Shown here in pieces: positions 1 through 12,142 of a stretch of 64,000 nucleotides of DNA. The notes under the pieces are model-generated. The model was not told where the DNA came from and made no database searches. It was given only the letters and a program-made list of their open reading frames with translations. The translations under genes were made by a program, and so were the position numbers. Position 1 is the stretch's first letter. Each line of letters begins with the position of its first letter. The stretch comes from Straminergon stramineum (lineage: Eukaryota > Streptophyta > Bryopsida > Hypnales > Calliergonaceae). The stretch spans positions 11,597,350 through 11,661,349 of the forward strand of contig OY987271.1 in the NCBI GenBank assembly GCA_963920665.1, read 5' to 3'.

Positions 1-149
1 TTTAACAATTTTTAAAAGATGAAATCATGGGGGGGTTGATTTTTTTCCTTGAACTTTCAACTCAATTCTTGAACATAAAAAAATTCAATTTGCAATCTAT
101 AGTCCAAAAATTACAAGTTAAAGAGGATTCAATACCTTATAATCAAGTC

Positions 150-400
150 AAGCTAGGAGCAAAACAACTTGTTTTCTCCACTTTAAATTCTTATTATCTT
201 GTGATCAATACAAATTTCTTCTAGACATGAATTCTCATACTAGTCTAGTGCAAGATCCCATGGTTGGATATGCTAAAGAAGCAAATGCTTAAGATTTTTG
301 TTGTTTGCATTGAAAATGACAATTTTGAATGTTTTTTGATGAAAAAATGGTCTTGGGACTCTAGAGATTTAAGTATAACTCTCTTATAAACTACAATGGA
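150..400. repeat. Dispersed repeat, antiparallel to 11520-11770
   Basis: Read on the plus strand, this stretch matches the minus strand of about 11520-11770. Shared blocks include the text around 'cttgtgatcaata' (198), 'tagtgcaagatc' (245), 'tgttgtttgc' (299) and 'ggtcttgggact' (350). The copies are diverged (roughly three quarters identical by eye) with small indels. No terminal repeats or coding potential were found, so the class is unknown. Nothing else is visible in 1-600. Confidence 0.6.
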
Positions 401-601
401 TTAAATTGAAGATTTGACCCCTTCTGCAAATACCTCAATTGGATTTGGATTATGGAGAAAATTTTCCATTTGTGCCAAAAAGTTACTTAAGTTTGAAATC
501 TTAACCTCTTGAGTTTTGTATTTGTCTCGTTGGTGTAGATTGACCCTTAAAGTAAAAATATTTCTTGGGGTGTAAATGAAATTTAGAGGTTAACTAGCCA
601 T

Positions 602-1772
602 GGCAATTGCAAGAAACACTTGTACTATATTTGTTGTCACCTATTGCACGACAATATTTCTTTAGCTTGTTTTTTGACCATACTTTTGTTTTAAGCTAGG
701 ATCCCAAATTTGTCTCAATGGTAGATAAGATCATTGTGGACATTAGATTTTTTTTCATATTCATCAAAAAAATAATTTAGTATCTTTAAAATACCCCCAA
801 TTAGATATTAGTATACCACCCGAATAACCATTTTAGAGGTTTCTAGTGCTATTTTATATCTAGAAAAGTATATTTGAAGCTAAAAACTATAAGATGAGGT
901 TATCTATAAGGATACCATATATTGACCAACAACTTTCTAAAAATATCATTTTTCCATCTTGCATATGTATTCATAGTTTACTATCTCTTGAAAAGATGTG
1001 AATTTCCATGCCAATCCTCCCTTGCCTTGGAAATCGTTGGCCATCCCATGTGGGAGGAAATAAATGAAAGTACCCCCATGCCATCCATTTGCCAAAAATC
1101 AATGGCATCACTCTTGGATATGGATATAGAAGACATATACAAATACATGATACATATTATGGATATGGATACAACAATATGGCAATATATCCTATATCAA
1201 TTGCATCGAAAGTTACAATTTGAAATTAGAAATAGGGAGTTTGGTTAGGGTTTGAGTTGGGTTTGGGTTCTTGGTGGGGGGTGGGAATTAAAACAATAAT
1301 GTCCTATTATTAGATGCCTCATGTACAACAAGTACATTTAAATTGATAGTAATGGAATTGTCATTTAGAAGTCACTATGTGTTCAAAGACAAGTACACTA
1401 TGTCCAAATATGAATTGTTTACTATCTTTGTATCCAAATATGGATTGTAGAATTCATTGTTAATCAACATGTAACTAGTTGATTGGATGCCCATTTAGAT
1501 TCAAAATAATGTTTGTATTTTTTTGAATTTTTTTGAATTTTATAAAACTGATAATACAAAATATTGATTATCTTCTAATTTTTAATTTTTCTATTTTGTG
1601 CATAATGTTTAGAGAAATTTTCTTAGGCCTAAATTTTTGGGAGCACAATTTTTTTAGTATTATGTTAATTTTCAATATTTTTCTTGATTTAAAAAATTGA
1701 AACTAAGTTTTTTTCCCTCTCAATATAACAAAAATATACAATAAATATTACAAGCGTTTCTTGCAATTCCCC
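602..1772. mobile_element. TIR element, family with 63254-63972
   Basis: The left end at 602 (ggcaattgcaagaaacactt) is the inverted complement of the right end at 1750-1772 (acaagcgtttcttgcaattc). The same termini bound 63254-63972. The interior is AT-rich and no transposase was recognised; the 108-codon open frame at 922-1248 shows no domain. This is most simply a non-autonomous DNA transposon. The superfamily is unknown and a target-site duplication was not secured. Confidence 0.55.
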
Positions 1773-2719
1773 CCCAAAGGACACTAAAGTCCATATCCTT
1801 CATGATAAACAACATGCTATAGTAAGTTTCATCGAAATCATTATTCATCCATTCAAACCTATGTTTGAGCCTTTATAATTAACCTTCATATATGATCAAT
1901 TTAATGAAATCAACATAAATAAAATATTTGACATAGATATAAGCAAAACAAATAGAATATTATTATTTATTATTATTTTGGAACATATGATTGGCGATTA
2001 CGACATTAGAAGTAATTGGACTGACCTCGTTTTTAGATTTCTCTCTAAAAATGACATTTTGACTAATGGCAAAATCTTTTTTGTTTCACTCATCAAGCAA
2101 TATGATTGATATTCATGGCTATAAATACCACTAGAAATTGAACCATAGATCGGATGATATTTCAATCTTGTCCTCTTTATTTGTCATCATTGATTTCAAA
2201 TATGAAATCAAATTTCCAAATTATATCATTAGTATTAAATAATAATTTCTAAGATAAAAAGGTGCATTAACTGTTGTGACAAGCATATCTACTTGATTAT
2301 TTCCATCATAAATATCACAACCCCTCTTCTATGTAAAGACCTATTGTCATGGCAATATCAGAAGCTCTCCTTTGCAAGATACAAATTTTGAAAAAATCCC
2401 TATGTAGAGGGAAGTTTTCATTATCCAATCTAATAATCAAGATTACATGGAAATTTGACAAAACATCTTTATGTCAAATGAAGATGATTTCTTTAGGAAT
2501 TTCCCTTGGCATTTTGCACCTTGAAATAATTCCCTTGGGATCAATCTTATACATAAGAGACATATTATAAATCCTAGCAATTGTAATATTTTATAACTGG
2601 TATTGGTCTTTCCTATGATAGGAAGGGATATTAAATGCATGCTAGAAACCTAAGATGGATGTATTTGTTCATTAGAGAGTTGTGGTTGGCTAAGCAACCA
2701 TATGAAAGGGTTGCTATTA
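1773..2719. other. AT-rich intergenic DNA, nothing recognised
   Basis: I see no gene, RNA gene or clear repeat boundary here. The open frames at 2349-2640 are short, overlap on both strands and have no recognisable domain. Confidence 0.5.
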
Positions 2720-2918
2720 TGTGAGCATAGGAGTATGAGCCCATAAGCCTATAATACTACACACCTATGTTATAGGTGTATATACTATAGAAACCATCTA
2801 TGATTATAGGGTATATATGTTACAAATATCCATATTATAGGGATTTATGATACATACACCTTCTATAGTGTGTGGTATCTATATTATAGGTACCTATAAT
2901 GTAGGCTCAGTGCTCACA
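2720..2918. mobile_element. Short inverted-repeat element (MITE-like)
   Basis: The 199-bp segment starts tgtgagca and ends tgctcaca. The flanking 45 bp on each side pair imperfectly (tgagccc..cctataat against attatagg..gggctca-like text). The interior is built of repeated 'tatag' and 'ctataat' words that can fold on themselves. It is a foldback or MITE-like element with no coding capacity. The superfamily is not assignable. Confidence 0.45.
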
Positions 2919-3064
2919 AGCTTGCATTCTTAGGCTCACATACTAGCACTGTTGACCATATGAGACATTTTTGTCCATTGTAGGGGGCTCTTTTTAAGGA
3001 TGTAAAACAACCCCCTATTTCATTGGTAAAGGATGTTATGATTCTAGAACCTTCTTCTATTTTA

Positions 3065-3623
3065 TAGTAGAGCCTTTCTAGAGCAATACTCTCTAAAGTA
3101 ATAAACCTCTCTAAGGTAATATTGATTACCAATCTCAATTTAGGTTCATACAAATGTTAGTAATAGGGATAATCACACCTTTACTTTGAAAATGAAATTT
3201 CATTGAAAAATAAGAAGTCTTGGAGAGAAAAGACAAGCCAATTAGGAACTAGAAATGATGAAGAAGATGTGATATCCCTTCTGTAGGTGAGCAACACGGA
3301 GATTCACTATTGCCGATGGATATGTGCAAGTGGCACAAAACTTGGGTGAAAGTGTGTAATGGAACAAAATATACTTCTTCAAGGAAATCTTTTTCACGTC
3401 TGTTATTCACCTACAGAGGGGAATAATGGACGTGAAAAAGATTTCCTTGAAGAAGAATATTTTTCCAGAGAGAGCCAATGGGAATTTGCAATGTTCCCAT
3501 TCTTCAGAGAATGGATGTGCACTAAAGAAGGTATGACTACCCCTAATGCAAATGATGTAATAACCTCTCTAATGTAACATAGTGAGTTGGTCTTGACCCT
3601 ATTACTTTAAAGAGGTTCTATTG
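3065..3623. mobile_element. Pogo-like (Emigrant/Lemi-type) MITE
   Basis: The left end TAGTAGAGCC (3065) and the complement of the right end, CAATAGAACC (3614-3623), resemble the CAGTARAACCTCTATAAA-type termini of Emigrant/Lemi1 elements (Tc1/mariner, pogo group). Both ends are followed inward by 'ctctttaaagtaat'-like subterminal text. Dinucleotide TA flanks both sides (3063-3064 and 3624-3625), the expected target duplication. The interior contains a long hairpin (3366-3463). It has no transposase and would need one supplied in trans. Confidence 0.6.
3366..3463. repeat. Long near-perfect hairpin inside the pogo-like MITE
   Basis: Two 43-nt arms (3366-3408 and 3421-3463) are complementary at 40 of 43 positions, with a 12-nt loop (acctacagaggg). 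A transcript in either direction would fold into a miRNA- or siRNA-precursor-like stem. Confidence 0.75.
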
Positions 3624-3689
3624 TAGTAATTTCCCCATTGAAAGAAAAGGAGCACCAAGGATGTCAAATCTTCCCCTACCCACTCGCAA

Positions 3690-3925
3690 CAGCTGGAGAA
3701 TTGCCCCCCTCGCTAGTCCCCAAGGAAAAACCCTGAAATTTTTTATTTGTCACGTCTGATAAAATTTGCAAATTTTGAATTCATATTTGCAATTACAGGC
3801 CCCAAATTAGCCCGTCGAGGTGCAGAAGCTAAATTAATGAAGCACAAAATGGGGGGTCTCTTTTTTTACCTGCACCCCTTGATTGACTTGGGGGGACGAG
3901 CGAGGGGGTCAGTTCACCCTGGCTG
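3690..3925. mobile_element. MITE with CAGC/GACCCCCTC termini, copy 1
   Basis: The left end (cagctggagaattgcccccc) and the complement of the right end (cagccagggtgaactgaccc) form an inverted terminal repeat of about 33 bp that continues through 'ctcgctcgtcccc'. The body matches, in reverse orientation, the element at 30573-30839, including 'ttgaattcatatttgcaat' and 'taaattaatgaagcac'. It abuts the GC-rich upstream region of the PP2C gene. No clear target duplication was found. Confidence 0.6.
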
Positions 3926-5770
3926 CCCTCCCAGCGGCGGGGACCTAACTAATTTCCCCTCCACACTAATTCCCCGGGAAAGATCAAGAGCCCCCCGCCC
4001 CGATCCCGACGCTGCGCCCCAGTCGTCCCTCCGCACCTTCTGCGCGCCTTCTCTTCCCGCTGTCCCGTCCCATCCGTCGTCGTCTTCGTCGCAACCTCAA
4101 CACTTCGCCATCGCCATCGCCTTCCCCACCCAAGTGTACCCCACCTTCTTCTTTCCCATCCCCTTCCCCCCGTCCCGGACTACACACACAATGCAACTTC
4201 CCCACTAGTCTCCATGCCTCGCATTTCTCTCACCGCTCTTGGCCCGTCTCGCCCTCACGCGCTCACTCCACAACCTGACACAAGCCACGAACACGGACAC
4301 GGGCAACGCGTCAGCTTCGACTCTGCGTTCTCGGGACACATTGGCGCTCTCGGGATACATTTGGCGTGCTCGGGGTACATTGGCGTTGCTTCAGGCTCCT
4401 GCATTGGGAGTTTGTAGACGGGAAGCAGGGGAGCGACGGTTGGGATCGGGATCTGTTGGAGGAGTCGCTCCGTTGTAGGGTTTTGGGTTGGGCTTGGGGT
4501 TGAGGTTGCTACTGTTTGACTCTTTAGTTTTCGGGGATTTGGGTTCGGATGGTGAGGTGGTGAGTATGTAGTTGGTGTTGTGGGGGGATGATTTCAATGA
4601 GGGAGGGGACCGTGCGCTGGGGTCGTCGTACTGGGGATACTACGCCTGTTGAGGGAGTCGGCGGCTGCGAGCGGTGGAACGGGAGACGGATTCCGGGGTT
4701 GTGATCCCGGCAGTTTCGTGCGCAGGTATAGGGGGGTTGGGGGTTGGGGAAGATATTGGGATTTGTTGTAGTGGGGTTTATTCGTGTAGAGGTGTTGATG
4801 TGCAATGTGGGGTTGCAGTTTGGTTATAATGGGGTCTCGTTTTGGATTGGGGGATGTCGTCGGGATACTGGGGTGTTCTGTGCAGTTGGGTAATTTGGGT
4901 TCGAACAGCAGGAAAGTACGGAGGTGTGATGAACACTTGAGCTTGAGGGCTGCATTGGTGGAAAAGATTAGCATGAGTTTTTTTGGGTTTTGAGGGAGTC
5001 CTTAGTTTTGAGTGACGTGGCTTTGAATCTCCAGATCTGAGTCAGCCTTCAATGTTCTTCCTGATGCTGAGTCGACTACGTTTCCTGTGATTATCGCCTT
5101 TGATAGGGTGCATTGGTATTAGATTAGTTGATGCAGTAGAAGTAGGGCGTTGTGGAGAGATGGAGAGAGAAAGAGGCGAACGTGTTGGTAACTTTTGGTG
5201 CTTTTGGAAATGTGTGCGATCTGTGTTGACCTAACAATGACGTTTGTTAAGTGGTGTCCCGAGACCATGAGATGGACATTGTTGATATATGAATTCGTGG
5301 GAAAGTATGATGGGTAAGGTGAAGAGGTTTGTATGTCCAGTTTTGAAATCTTTGGGAAGTTTTAGGGAAATATGCAGTATCTGGAGGAGAAACGTTTTCC
5401 AGACAATCAAGTCTCGTGCTTCTTATCTCAATTCTTGATCGTTTGTCTGTCTGGGGGCACCATTCTGACCCCGTCGAAGTCACGCTTTTCCCTCTGGATT
5501 GCGCCCACATAGTTTCCTTTTTTAGACGCTCCAATTTCTATCTTTGGCCTTTGTTTTGTATGGATGCTCTCTGGAGGGTTGTGATTGGGTGCTTCCTTTA
5601 AGGTTTCAGAATTTGGACCCATCCTGTTGTGATATACTTGTTCTGACGTTCTACTTGCGTGTGCAGTTTTGCGAAGGAGCGAGCAATTAAGGCTGTAAGT
5701 GCCTGAAGAGGTTATCTTGTTTCCGCTTAGTATGACCTTGCAGTGACGCTGCTGAAGACCTTTGAGCACT
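3926..5770 (+). promoter_or_regulatory. GC-rich promoter and 5' UTR region of PP2C gene
   Basis: Base composition changes abruptly at about 3880 from AT-rich to C+G-rich, with pyrimidine tracts and many CpGs up to about 4780. This is typical of a plant promoter and 5' leader. The many overlapping open frames here (3747-4974, both strands) follow from the GC bias and carry no domains. A 5' UTR intron is likely because a good acceptor (gcgtgtgcag) lies at about 5655-5665, about 105 bp upstream of the start codon. The transcription start cannot be placed from sequence alone. Confidence 0.5.
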
Positions 5771-8176
5771 ATGGGCTCCAGGGATGCCCACTCGAATGGA
5801 AAGCCCAGTCGGCACAACGGGCTTTTTCAAGGCCGGAGTAAAACGCCACCTAGAACTGCACCGATGGTTCCTTTAGCTTCACTTCTTGCCTATGAGTTGA
5901 AAAACGAGAGTGTTGAGAACCCGTTGTTGCGGTGCGGACTAGCGTTACAGCCGAGGAAAGGAGAAGATTTTGCGCTTGTGAAGACAGACTGCCAAAGAAT
6001 ACCTGGGGACGGTTCTTCGACGTTTGCAGTCTTTGGGGTATGCAATTAGATTGTGTGCTTGTAACTCTTTGGGGAAGTTCTCAGAGTACAGTGCAAGTGT
6101 GACTTCGTGCACATTTTCTTCTTTAAACTTGGTTCACTGAATTCCTTCTCTTCTGAAACAGATCTTCGATGGCCACAATGGATCAGCTGCAGCAATTCAT
6201 ACCAAAGAAAATCTTTTGAATGATGTGATGAGTGCCCTAAACCCTCGCCTTAAGCGTGATGACTGGTTGGCAGCTCTGCCACGAGCACTGGTTGCTGGGT
6301 TTGTGAAAACTGACAAAGAGTTTCAAGCAAAAGGTGAGTCGACTATAGCACAGACTATTCGTTGCTTACAGTCCTGCTACTTTTATGGTTCCTCTTCCTA
6401 CCTTGGTTTCGTAAGCACTAAATTTGTGTTGTGGATATTTTATAGAGCAAACTTCAGGGACGACTGTCACATTTGTGGTGGTCGATGGGTGGACCATTAC
6501 CGTAGCGTGTGTTGGAGATTCACGGTGTGTTCTGGACTCACAAGGGGTTGTGACAGACCTTACTGTTGACCACAGGCTGGACTGCAATGAGGAAGAGTAC
6601 GTGCTATTTTCTTCTCGCTCTATATTTTCTGTTCCTCAGTAAATGCAATTGTGCCTCCTCAAGCTTGCTAATTTACAGAGCGCTCTATGTGAAACATTGG
6701 ACTCGTCTTCATCATTAGCTATGCTCACGCTTTGTATTTTCCTTGACAGGAGGGAGCGTGTCAGAGCAGCGGGTGGGGAAGTCGGCAGGCTTAACATTGT
6801 TGGTGGTGCCGAGGTTCAAAATCCCATACATAACTCAATTCATAGTCGATTACCACAACTTTTTAGTATTCTTCTGTTTTAGAAGTGCAGTCTTTGGGAG
6901 CTGTGTCAATGTTCTGTGTTGCACACGGCTTAGGTGTGCTCTCTTTGTGAGATATGTTTCTTATGTTATATTCACGTTTGCATGGTTACAGATTGGGCCA
7001 TTGAGGGTTTGGCCTGGTGGTCTGTGCCTCTCAAGATCAATTGGAGACACGGACGTAGGAGAATTCATTGTTCCTGTTCCGCATGTGAAACAGATAAAGG
7101 TGACATTCCCTTATTCTACAAAAGTTATTCTTGAAGTCTAGCACTAATTCAAATTTGTGATTGAACCACTGAAAGGGCTTGCTAACACCTAGTCATGGCA
7201 TTCTTCATTTGATTCATCCCCTACTCTTTCACTCAATAATGTCACCACCCGCACTTTTAATGAGTTAAGGATAACATGTAAAGTATTTGTCATTGACGTG
7301 TGACTTGCTTTTCCTACAGAACTCTTGTTGCCCCTTTTTTAACCCGAAATCTATGCATGCAGCTTTCAACCGGTGGAGGCAGACTCATTATCGCGTCGGA
7401 TGGAGTCTGGGATGCTTTGGATTCAGACAAAGCGGCCAAGTGTTGTCGAGGTTTATCTCAGCCGGAGGTTGCTGCCAAACATATCGTCAAGGAAACATTG
7501 CGAACTCGAGGTCTAAGAGATGACACGACATGCTTGGTGGTGGATTTGTTACCACCCAGCAATATTGAACTTCCAGCTCCAGTTGTCAAGAAGAAAAGCA
7601 CCATCTATAGAATGTTTCACTGGAAAAAGAGTCAACCTGCTCCATCTCAGCCAACATACAATGGTTTTCCAGTTATGGAAGAGTTGTTTGAGGAAGGATC
7701 TGCCATGTTGTCAGAGAGGTAATATATGGCTCTTTTCATTCTCATTTTGATACTTATTCTTCCCACATTCTTATGAATTTCCAATATCAGATAACCCCTT
7801 CGTGTTAAAGGTAAAAAATAAAGTCCACTTTTGGAAGGTAACAGTCGATCATAGTAACCTTTGATTCTTCTAGATATGAAAGCTGTCACTTTTGTCCAAT
7901 TGGGCTAATCCTGGATCTCTCTTATCTGAGTGGGAAATGATATGTCTTCTGTGTAGGTTGGGATATGAAGCGTCAATCAATGGAGGAAACGGCATGTTCC
8001 TGTGTGCAATATGTCAATGTGACATCGAGGCCAATGATGGGATTTCAGTACACGCTGGTGCCTTTTTTTCAGGCAAATCGAGGCCTCTTGATGGTCCTTT
8101 CTTATGCGTCTCTTGCAAATGGAAACAGGACGCCATGGAAGGCAAACAACCGACTCGGCCACAGTCTTCATCGTAA
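5771..8176 (+). CDS. Protein phosphatase 2C (PP2C12-like), 7 coding exons
   Basis: This gene encodes a Mg/Mn-dependent serine/threonine phosphatase. Coding exons are 5771-6037, 6162-6333, 6446-6596, 6750-6813, 6992-7099, 7363-7718 and 7957-8176. All junctions are GT..AG and in phase, giving 445 residues. PP2C motifs are GEDF..K..CQR near the N-terminus, FDGHNG (91-96), SGTTVTF (150-156), VGDSR (169-173), SRSIGDTDVGE (232-242), SDGVWD (266-271) and RDDTT (306-310). The tail has ELFEEGSAMLSER followed by two CxxC pairs (C389/C392 and C423/C426). This architecture matches the Arabidopsis At1g47380 (PP2C12) group rather than the ABA-coreceptor clade A. I chose ATG 5771 because the in-frame TTG nine bases upstream is not a plant start. 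The reading frame is intact and substrates are unknown. Confidence 0.93.
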
Positions 8177-8550
8177 TTTGGAAACTCAAACGACATATTC
8201 ATTGTTCTGTTGCAACCCCTAGACTGGATCAACGTGACAGGAGGTGGCCCTTTCCCCTACATTGACTCATTCATTTTCCACCTGAATTTAGCTGCTAATC
8301 GTTTTGGCAATTCCACTGCTGGAACACATTGTGCAGTAAGTGCTATGCCAAGGCCACAGTGGCCTGTGACGGATACTGACAACAGCAAAAGGCCGTTGGT
8401 TTTGGGCGCGTGTCACAAGTAGACAAGTTCAAAGGCCTGCAAAAATTTGTAAGCATACAGACAAGTAATTAAATTAGAGGTCTCGCAGCACGAAAGCAAG
8501 CACCATCCAGAAAAGAGAGCTGTTCTATTCTTGAATAAAAGATTGGGTTG
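8177..8550 (+). terminator. PP2C 3' UTR with candidate poly(A) signal
   Basis: The non-coding tail follows the TAA at 8174-8176. A canonical AATAAA lies at 8534-8539, about 360 bp after the stop, in a suitable place for 3' end formation. The exact cleavage site is not visible. Confidence 0.45.
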
Positions 8551-10389
8551 TTGGTTTGTCCAAGTCAGTGGACACGATTTTTATTGGCTTTTTTCTATCA
8601 TAGCAATTATTCAGGACTGTTTGTCAGGTGTGTTCGAGCAAAGAAATCTGGGTTTTGGCAGGTCATGGCAGTGGGCTTCTCTAGAAATTCACAGCTTGTT
8701 CCCTCCATTTTTGGACACCTTGTGTACAGAACATTTTCAAGATCCATATTAATTTGGGAGGGGAACTTTGCCTATGTTGTTTTTTAACTGTCTTCTCAAC
8801 GACTTACAAGCTGAATCTATCTATTTGGTGCTGATTCTTTACCCCCAAGTGAGTTGGCACCTATTGGGAGAATTGTGAATGTTTTCAAGAGCCTAGTATG
8901 GGAGCTGATACAGGAAATGGATGTAGTATCCCCTACCCTAGTGTGTCGAAGGAATTTTCATCTTTCCTTCTATTATTCTATGATATGACTACACTTGAAA
9001 ACATACTAGCACAAACTTGTTGCAATGTGATATTGAATTGAGGAGAATATTGATTGTATAGTTGATTGAAGTCCTATAGGAATGGATGAAAAATATTTGG
9101 AATGACATGACGAAACATTTGGAATGAAAATGTGACCATATTTGTGACAATGGGTCTTGACATGAATCATGACAATTTGTACTTCATATAACACATTTGG
9201 TGTCATCCATACTAATTGATTTAAAATGTTGAAAATTTTTACTCTTTGTTGAATTATTATCAACTAGGTTTATAGAGATCTTCCTCTTTGAATAATATTG
9301 ATACCGATGTTCTTGGTAAAAATATTCATCTATAGTAAAAAGTTAAAGCCTTGAATGAGTAGTTAGTATAGTTGATACTAGGTACATTTTTTAGTGTAGT
9401 TCATTTAGGGATGGAATGATTTACGTAAACAAAAATCTTACGTCTAGATTCTTTTTAAGTATCATGTATTTGGCTTTAAGAGTTTTAAATCTACATTCCT
9501 TCCTCCTCCAAGATTATTGGAACCTTGGCAAGATGGATGGTTTTGATCAACCCCTAAAATATGAGTATGAATGGGGAAGAAAAATGTGCTAAATTGTAAG
9601 AATTTTATTATAAACAATATCTAGAGAGCAACACCTAAAATATGAACATGAATGGCGAAGGGAAATATAATAAATTGTCATTACATGAAGCTATTGGCAG
9701 ATGATTTGGATGTTGATTGCATTATTTTCAATATGTGTATATATGATATATAGTTGATAATATTGTCAATTATTGGTGTCTACTAAGATGAACTTTAGAG
9801 GTGAATATCACTCCATTTGGGGATTTAGGTTCTCTACTTTTACTTTAAGAAGTCTTCTCTAATTGCTAAAAACACATTATTTATTCCTTCATCAAAATTT
9901 CAATTAGTTTATGTTGAATACCTTATTTGGTGAGGGAGATGGTAGTCACAAGATGAAGGAAAATGATTTTATTTGTGCACTATGCACTTCCTATTCATGC
10001 ATGGCTCTACAATTTAACTTTCCACTTCTTTGTGGTCATCTAACCCCTATAATTTCCTATAGTGAAGACATTGAAACATATAATAGGACAATGTATACTT
10101 TGCATAATTATTGTTACTTTGAAAGCCGTGAGTGCTTCTAATCAATAATACAAAATCAATGCATCTACATAAATAATTCAGTTGTTGTCCAAATGTGGTA
10201 TAGATTGCACATTTGTAAGAAATGCATATTAAGATTATTTGTCCATAAACATTGAAGTGTCCGAAGCATTGGTTCCCTTTTGGAAGTGTTAGGGTTCTTG
10301 AAACAAATTTTTGTTGAAAGACAAGAGGAATATATGTCTAAGTTTTTCATATTTTCAAGAACATGGGTAATATTATGAAAGTCCCACCT
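8551..10389. other. Intergenic DNA, nothing recognised
   Basis: The sequence is AT-rich. Short open frames (8531-8787, 9006-9263, 9911-10141) lack domains and have no plausible splicing partners. No inverted terminal repeats or RNA genes were found by eye. Confidence 0.45.
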
Positions 10390-11218
10390 TTAAACCCTAA
10401 TTGCCCATCTGACCATATATGGTTGATTTGAAATTTCAAGCTTGTTTCAAGTTGGGCATTTAACTATTCTTGTCACTAGTTAAAAATTTTCTACGGGCAA
10501 TTTCAAAGGTTAACTACTAAAACTTTTTATTTTTCACTAAAAAAGGTAAATACTTGACTTTTGAGAGGTCCTCAATGTCATATATGTATCTTAGTGGAAG
10601 AGTAAAGCTTGCAAATTTTACTTGATTTCTTGGCTTTGAGCAAAGCTTGCTAATTTCACTTGATTTGAGATCTAAAAAATGTACTTATCCATTTGCTTTG
10701 AAAATGGTCCCTATGGAAGAGTAAAGCGTTTTCATGATTTTCACCATTGAAAATTTAAATATGAAAAATGTTGATTTGGAGTTAATTGCTATTTCTACTT
10801 AAAAAAAAATTGCATTTCAACAATTGCAAGGTGGATTGTGTAATGAGTTTGGTAGCTCTTCATTTGAATTTAAAGTTTTTGGAAGTGCATTTTAGTGTGC
10901 TAAGACAATTTTTAGTTGGTCATGTCACTTGCTATCCCCAAAAAATCTTATAAGCAAATTTTTGAAACATTGTGGGGAGGGGCAACGGACTAAAAACAGG
11001 AAATGAACATTTCTCTTGTTATAATCTCACAACTTCTATGCAATTTTGCACTTGAAATTGGTGGGCATGCTAATAAGCAAGCTCTTTAGACATCCATACA
11101 ATTAGATTTTGAAAAAAATAAAAAAGATTCATTGGGGATAACTATAAGCTCATGCTCTTTTTTCATAGTCAAAACACACTTGGAAAAGCTTGGGCATTTA
11201 GGGGTTAACTAGAAATTA
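10390..11218. mobile_element. TTAA-flanked piggyBac-like element, copy 1
   Basis: The left end reads ttaaaccctaattgcccat. The complement of the right end (11191-11218) reads ttaacccctaaatgcccaag. The ends are therefore inverted repeats beginning with the TTAA target and CCC typical of piggyBac elements. The 829-bp body has no long open frame and is clearly homologous along its length to 11800-12898 (shared 'tgcatttcaacaattgcaag', 'gaccatatatgg', 'ttgatttggagtta'). It is non-autonomous. At about 10797 it carries the unoccupied version of the site that holds two CACTA elements in copy 2. Confidence 0.6.
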
Positions 11219-11519
11219 CAATTAAAGGTACCATATGAATGATCAAATTTGCTCTACATGAATTTGACCATGTCATAATGAAAATATTGTTATGACCAAC
11301 ATGTAAATGAAGCTTCTAATAGTTCACTTTATAACAAGGCATTTAGATATTGAATGTTTTTGGGTGGCTGAAGAAAGTGAAGAAAATCAAGCGGTTGGTG
11401 AGAGAAAATAATGTAAAATTATGAACATTGGATGCATTTGAAAGCTGTAAGAATATATATATTCAAATCCCCTAGGTTTTCATAGTATATTTTCCTAATC
11501 GTTTTGAGAGAAATAATAA

Positions 11520-11770
11520 ATTGATTTTATAGACATTACAATGATCCCGGAAGTCCCAAGATCATTTTTCGTCAAATACCATTCAAAATTGCCATTTTCA
11601 AAGCAAACAACAATACACTTAAATGTTTGATTTTTTTTTCATATCTAATTGTCAGATCTTGCACTAAACTAGTATAAGGATGTTTGGAAGAAATCAAATT
11701 TTTTTTGACGATATTGATCACAAGATATAGCCACTTGAAGTGAAGAAAACTAATTTTTTTGTTCCCAACT
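11520..11770. repeat. Dispersed repeat, antiparallel to 150-400
   Basis: This is the partner of the repeat near the left edge. Shared words on the complementary strand include 'cttgtgatcaata', 'tagtgcaagatc', 'gttgtttgc' and 'atcttgggact'. It sits between the two TTAA-flanked elements. The class is unknown. Confidence 0.55.
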
Positions 11771-12142
11771 TGCCATACGATTACAAGGCTTGAATTGTCT
11801 TAACCCTTAAGTTTCTAACCAACCATATATGGTCAATCTAAAATTTTAGGCTCATTTTTTTGTAGGCTATAAAAATTCCTTTGACCATTTAATTTGTTTT
11901 TACGGATAATTAGCTTTATTTTTCACTCAGAAAAGGTAAATATTTGATTTTCAAGAGGTCCTTAATGGTATATATGTACCATTCATGCTTGCTAATATTA
12001 CTTGATTTGAGATCTAAAAAATTATATGCTTTTGCTTTGAACAATGATCCCAATCGAAAGAATAAAGTGCTTTTAATGATTTTCACTATCGAAAATTTAA
12101 ACATGCAAGTGTTGATTTGGAGTTATTTGAGTTTTCTAGTTA

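Noticed and set aside
3747..4974. Many long open frames on both strands in the GC-rich PP2C upstream region
   Set aside because: They overlap in several frames, are low-complexity (Pro, Ser, Arg), have no domain, and follow from base composition in a promoter and 5' UTR.
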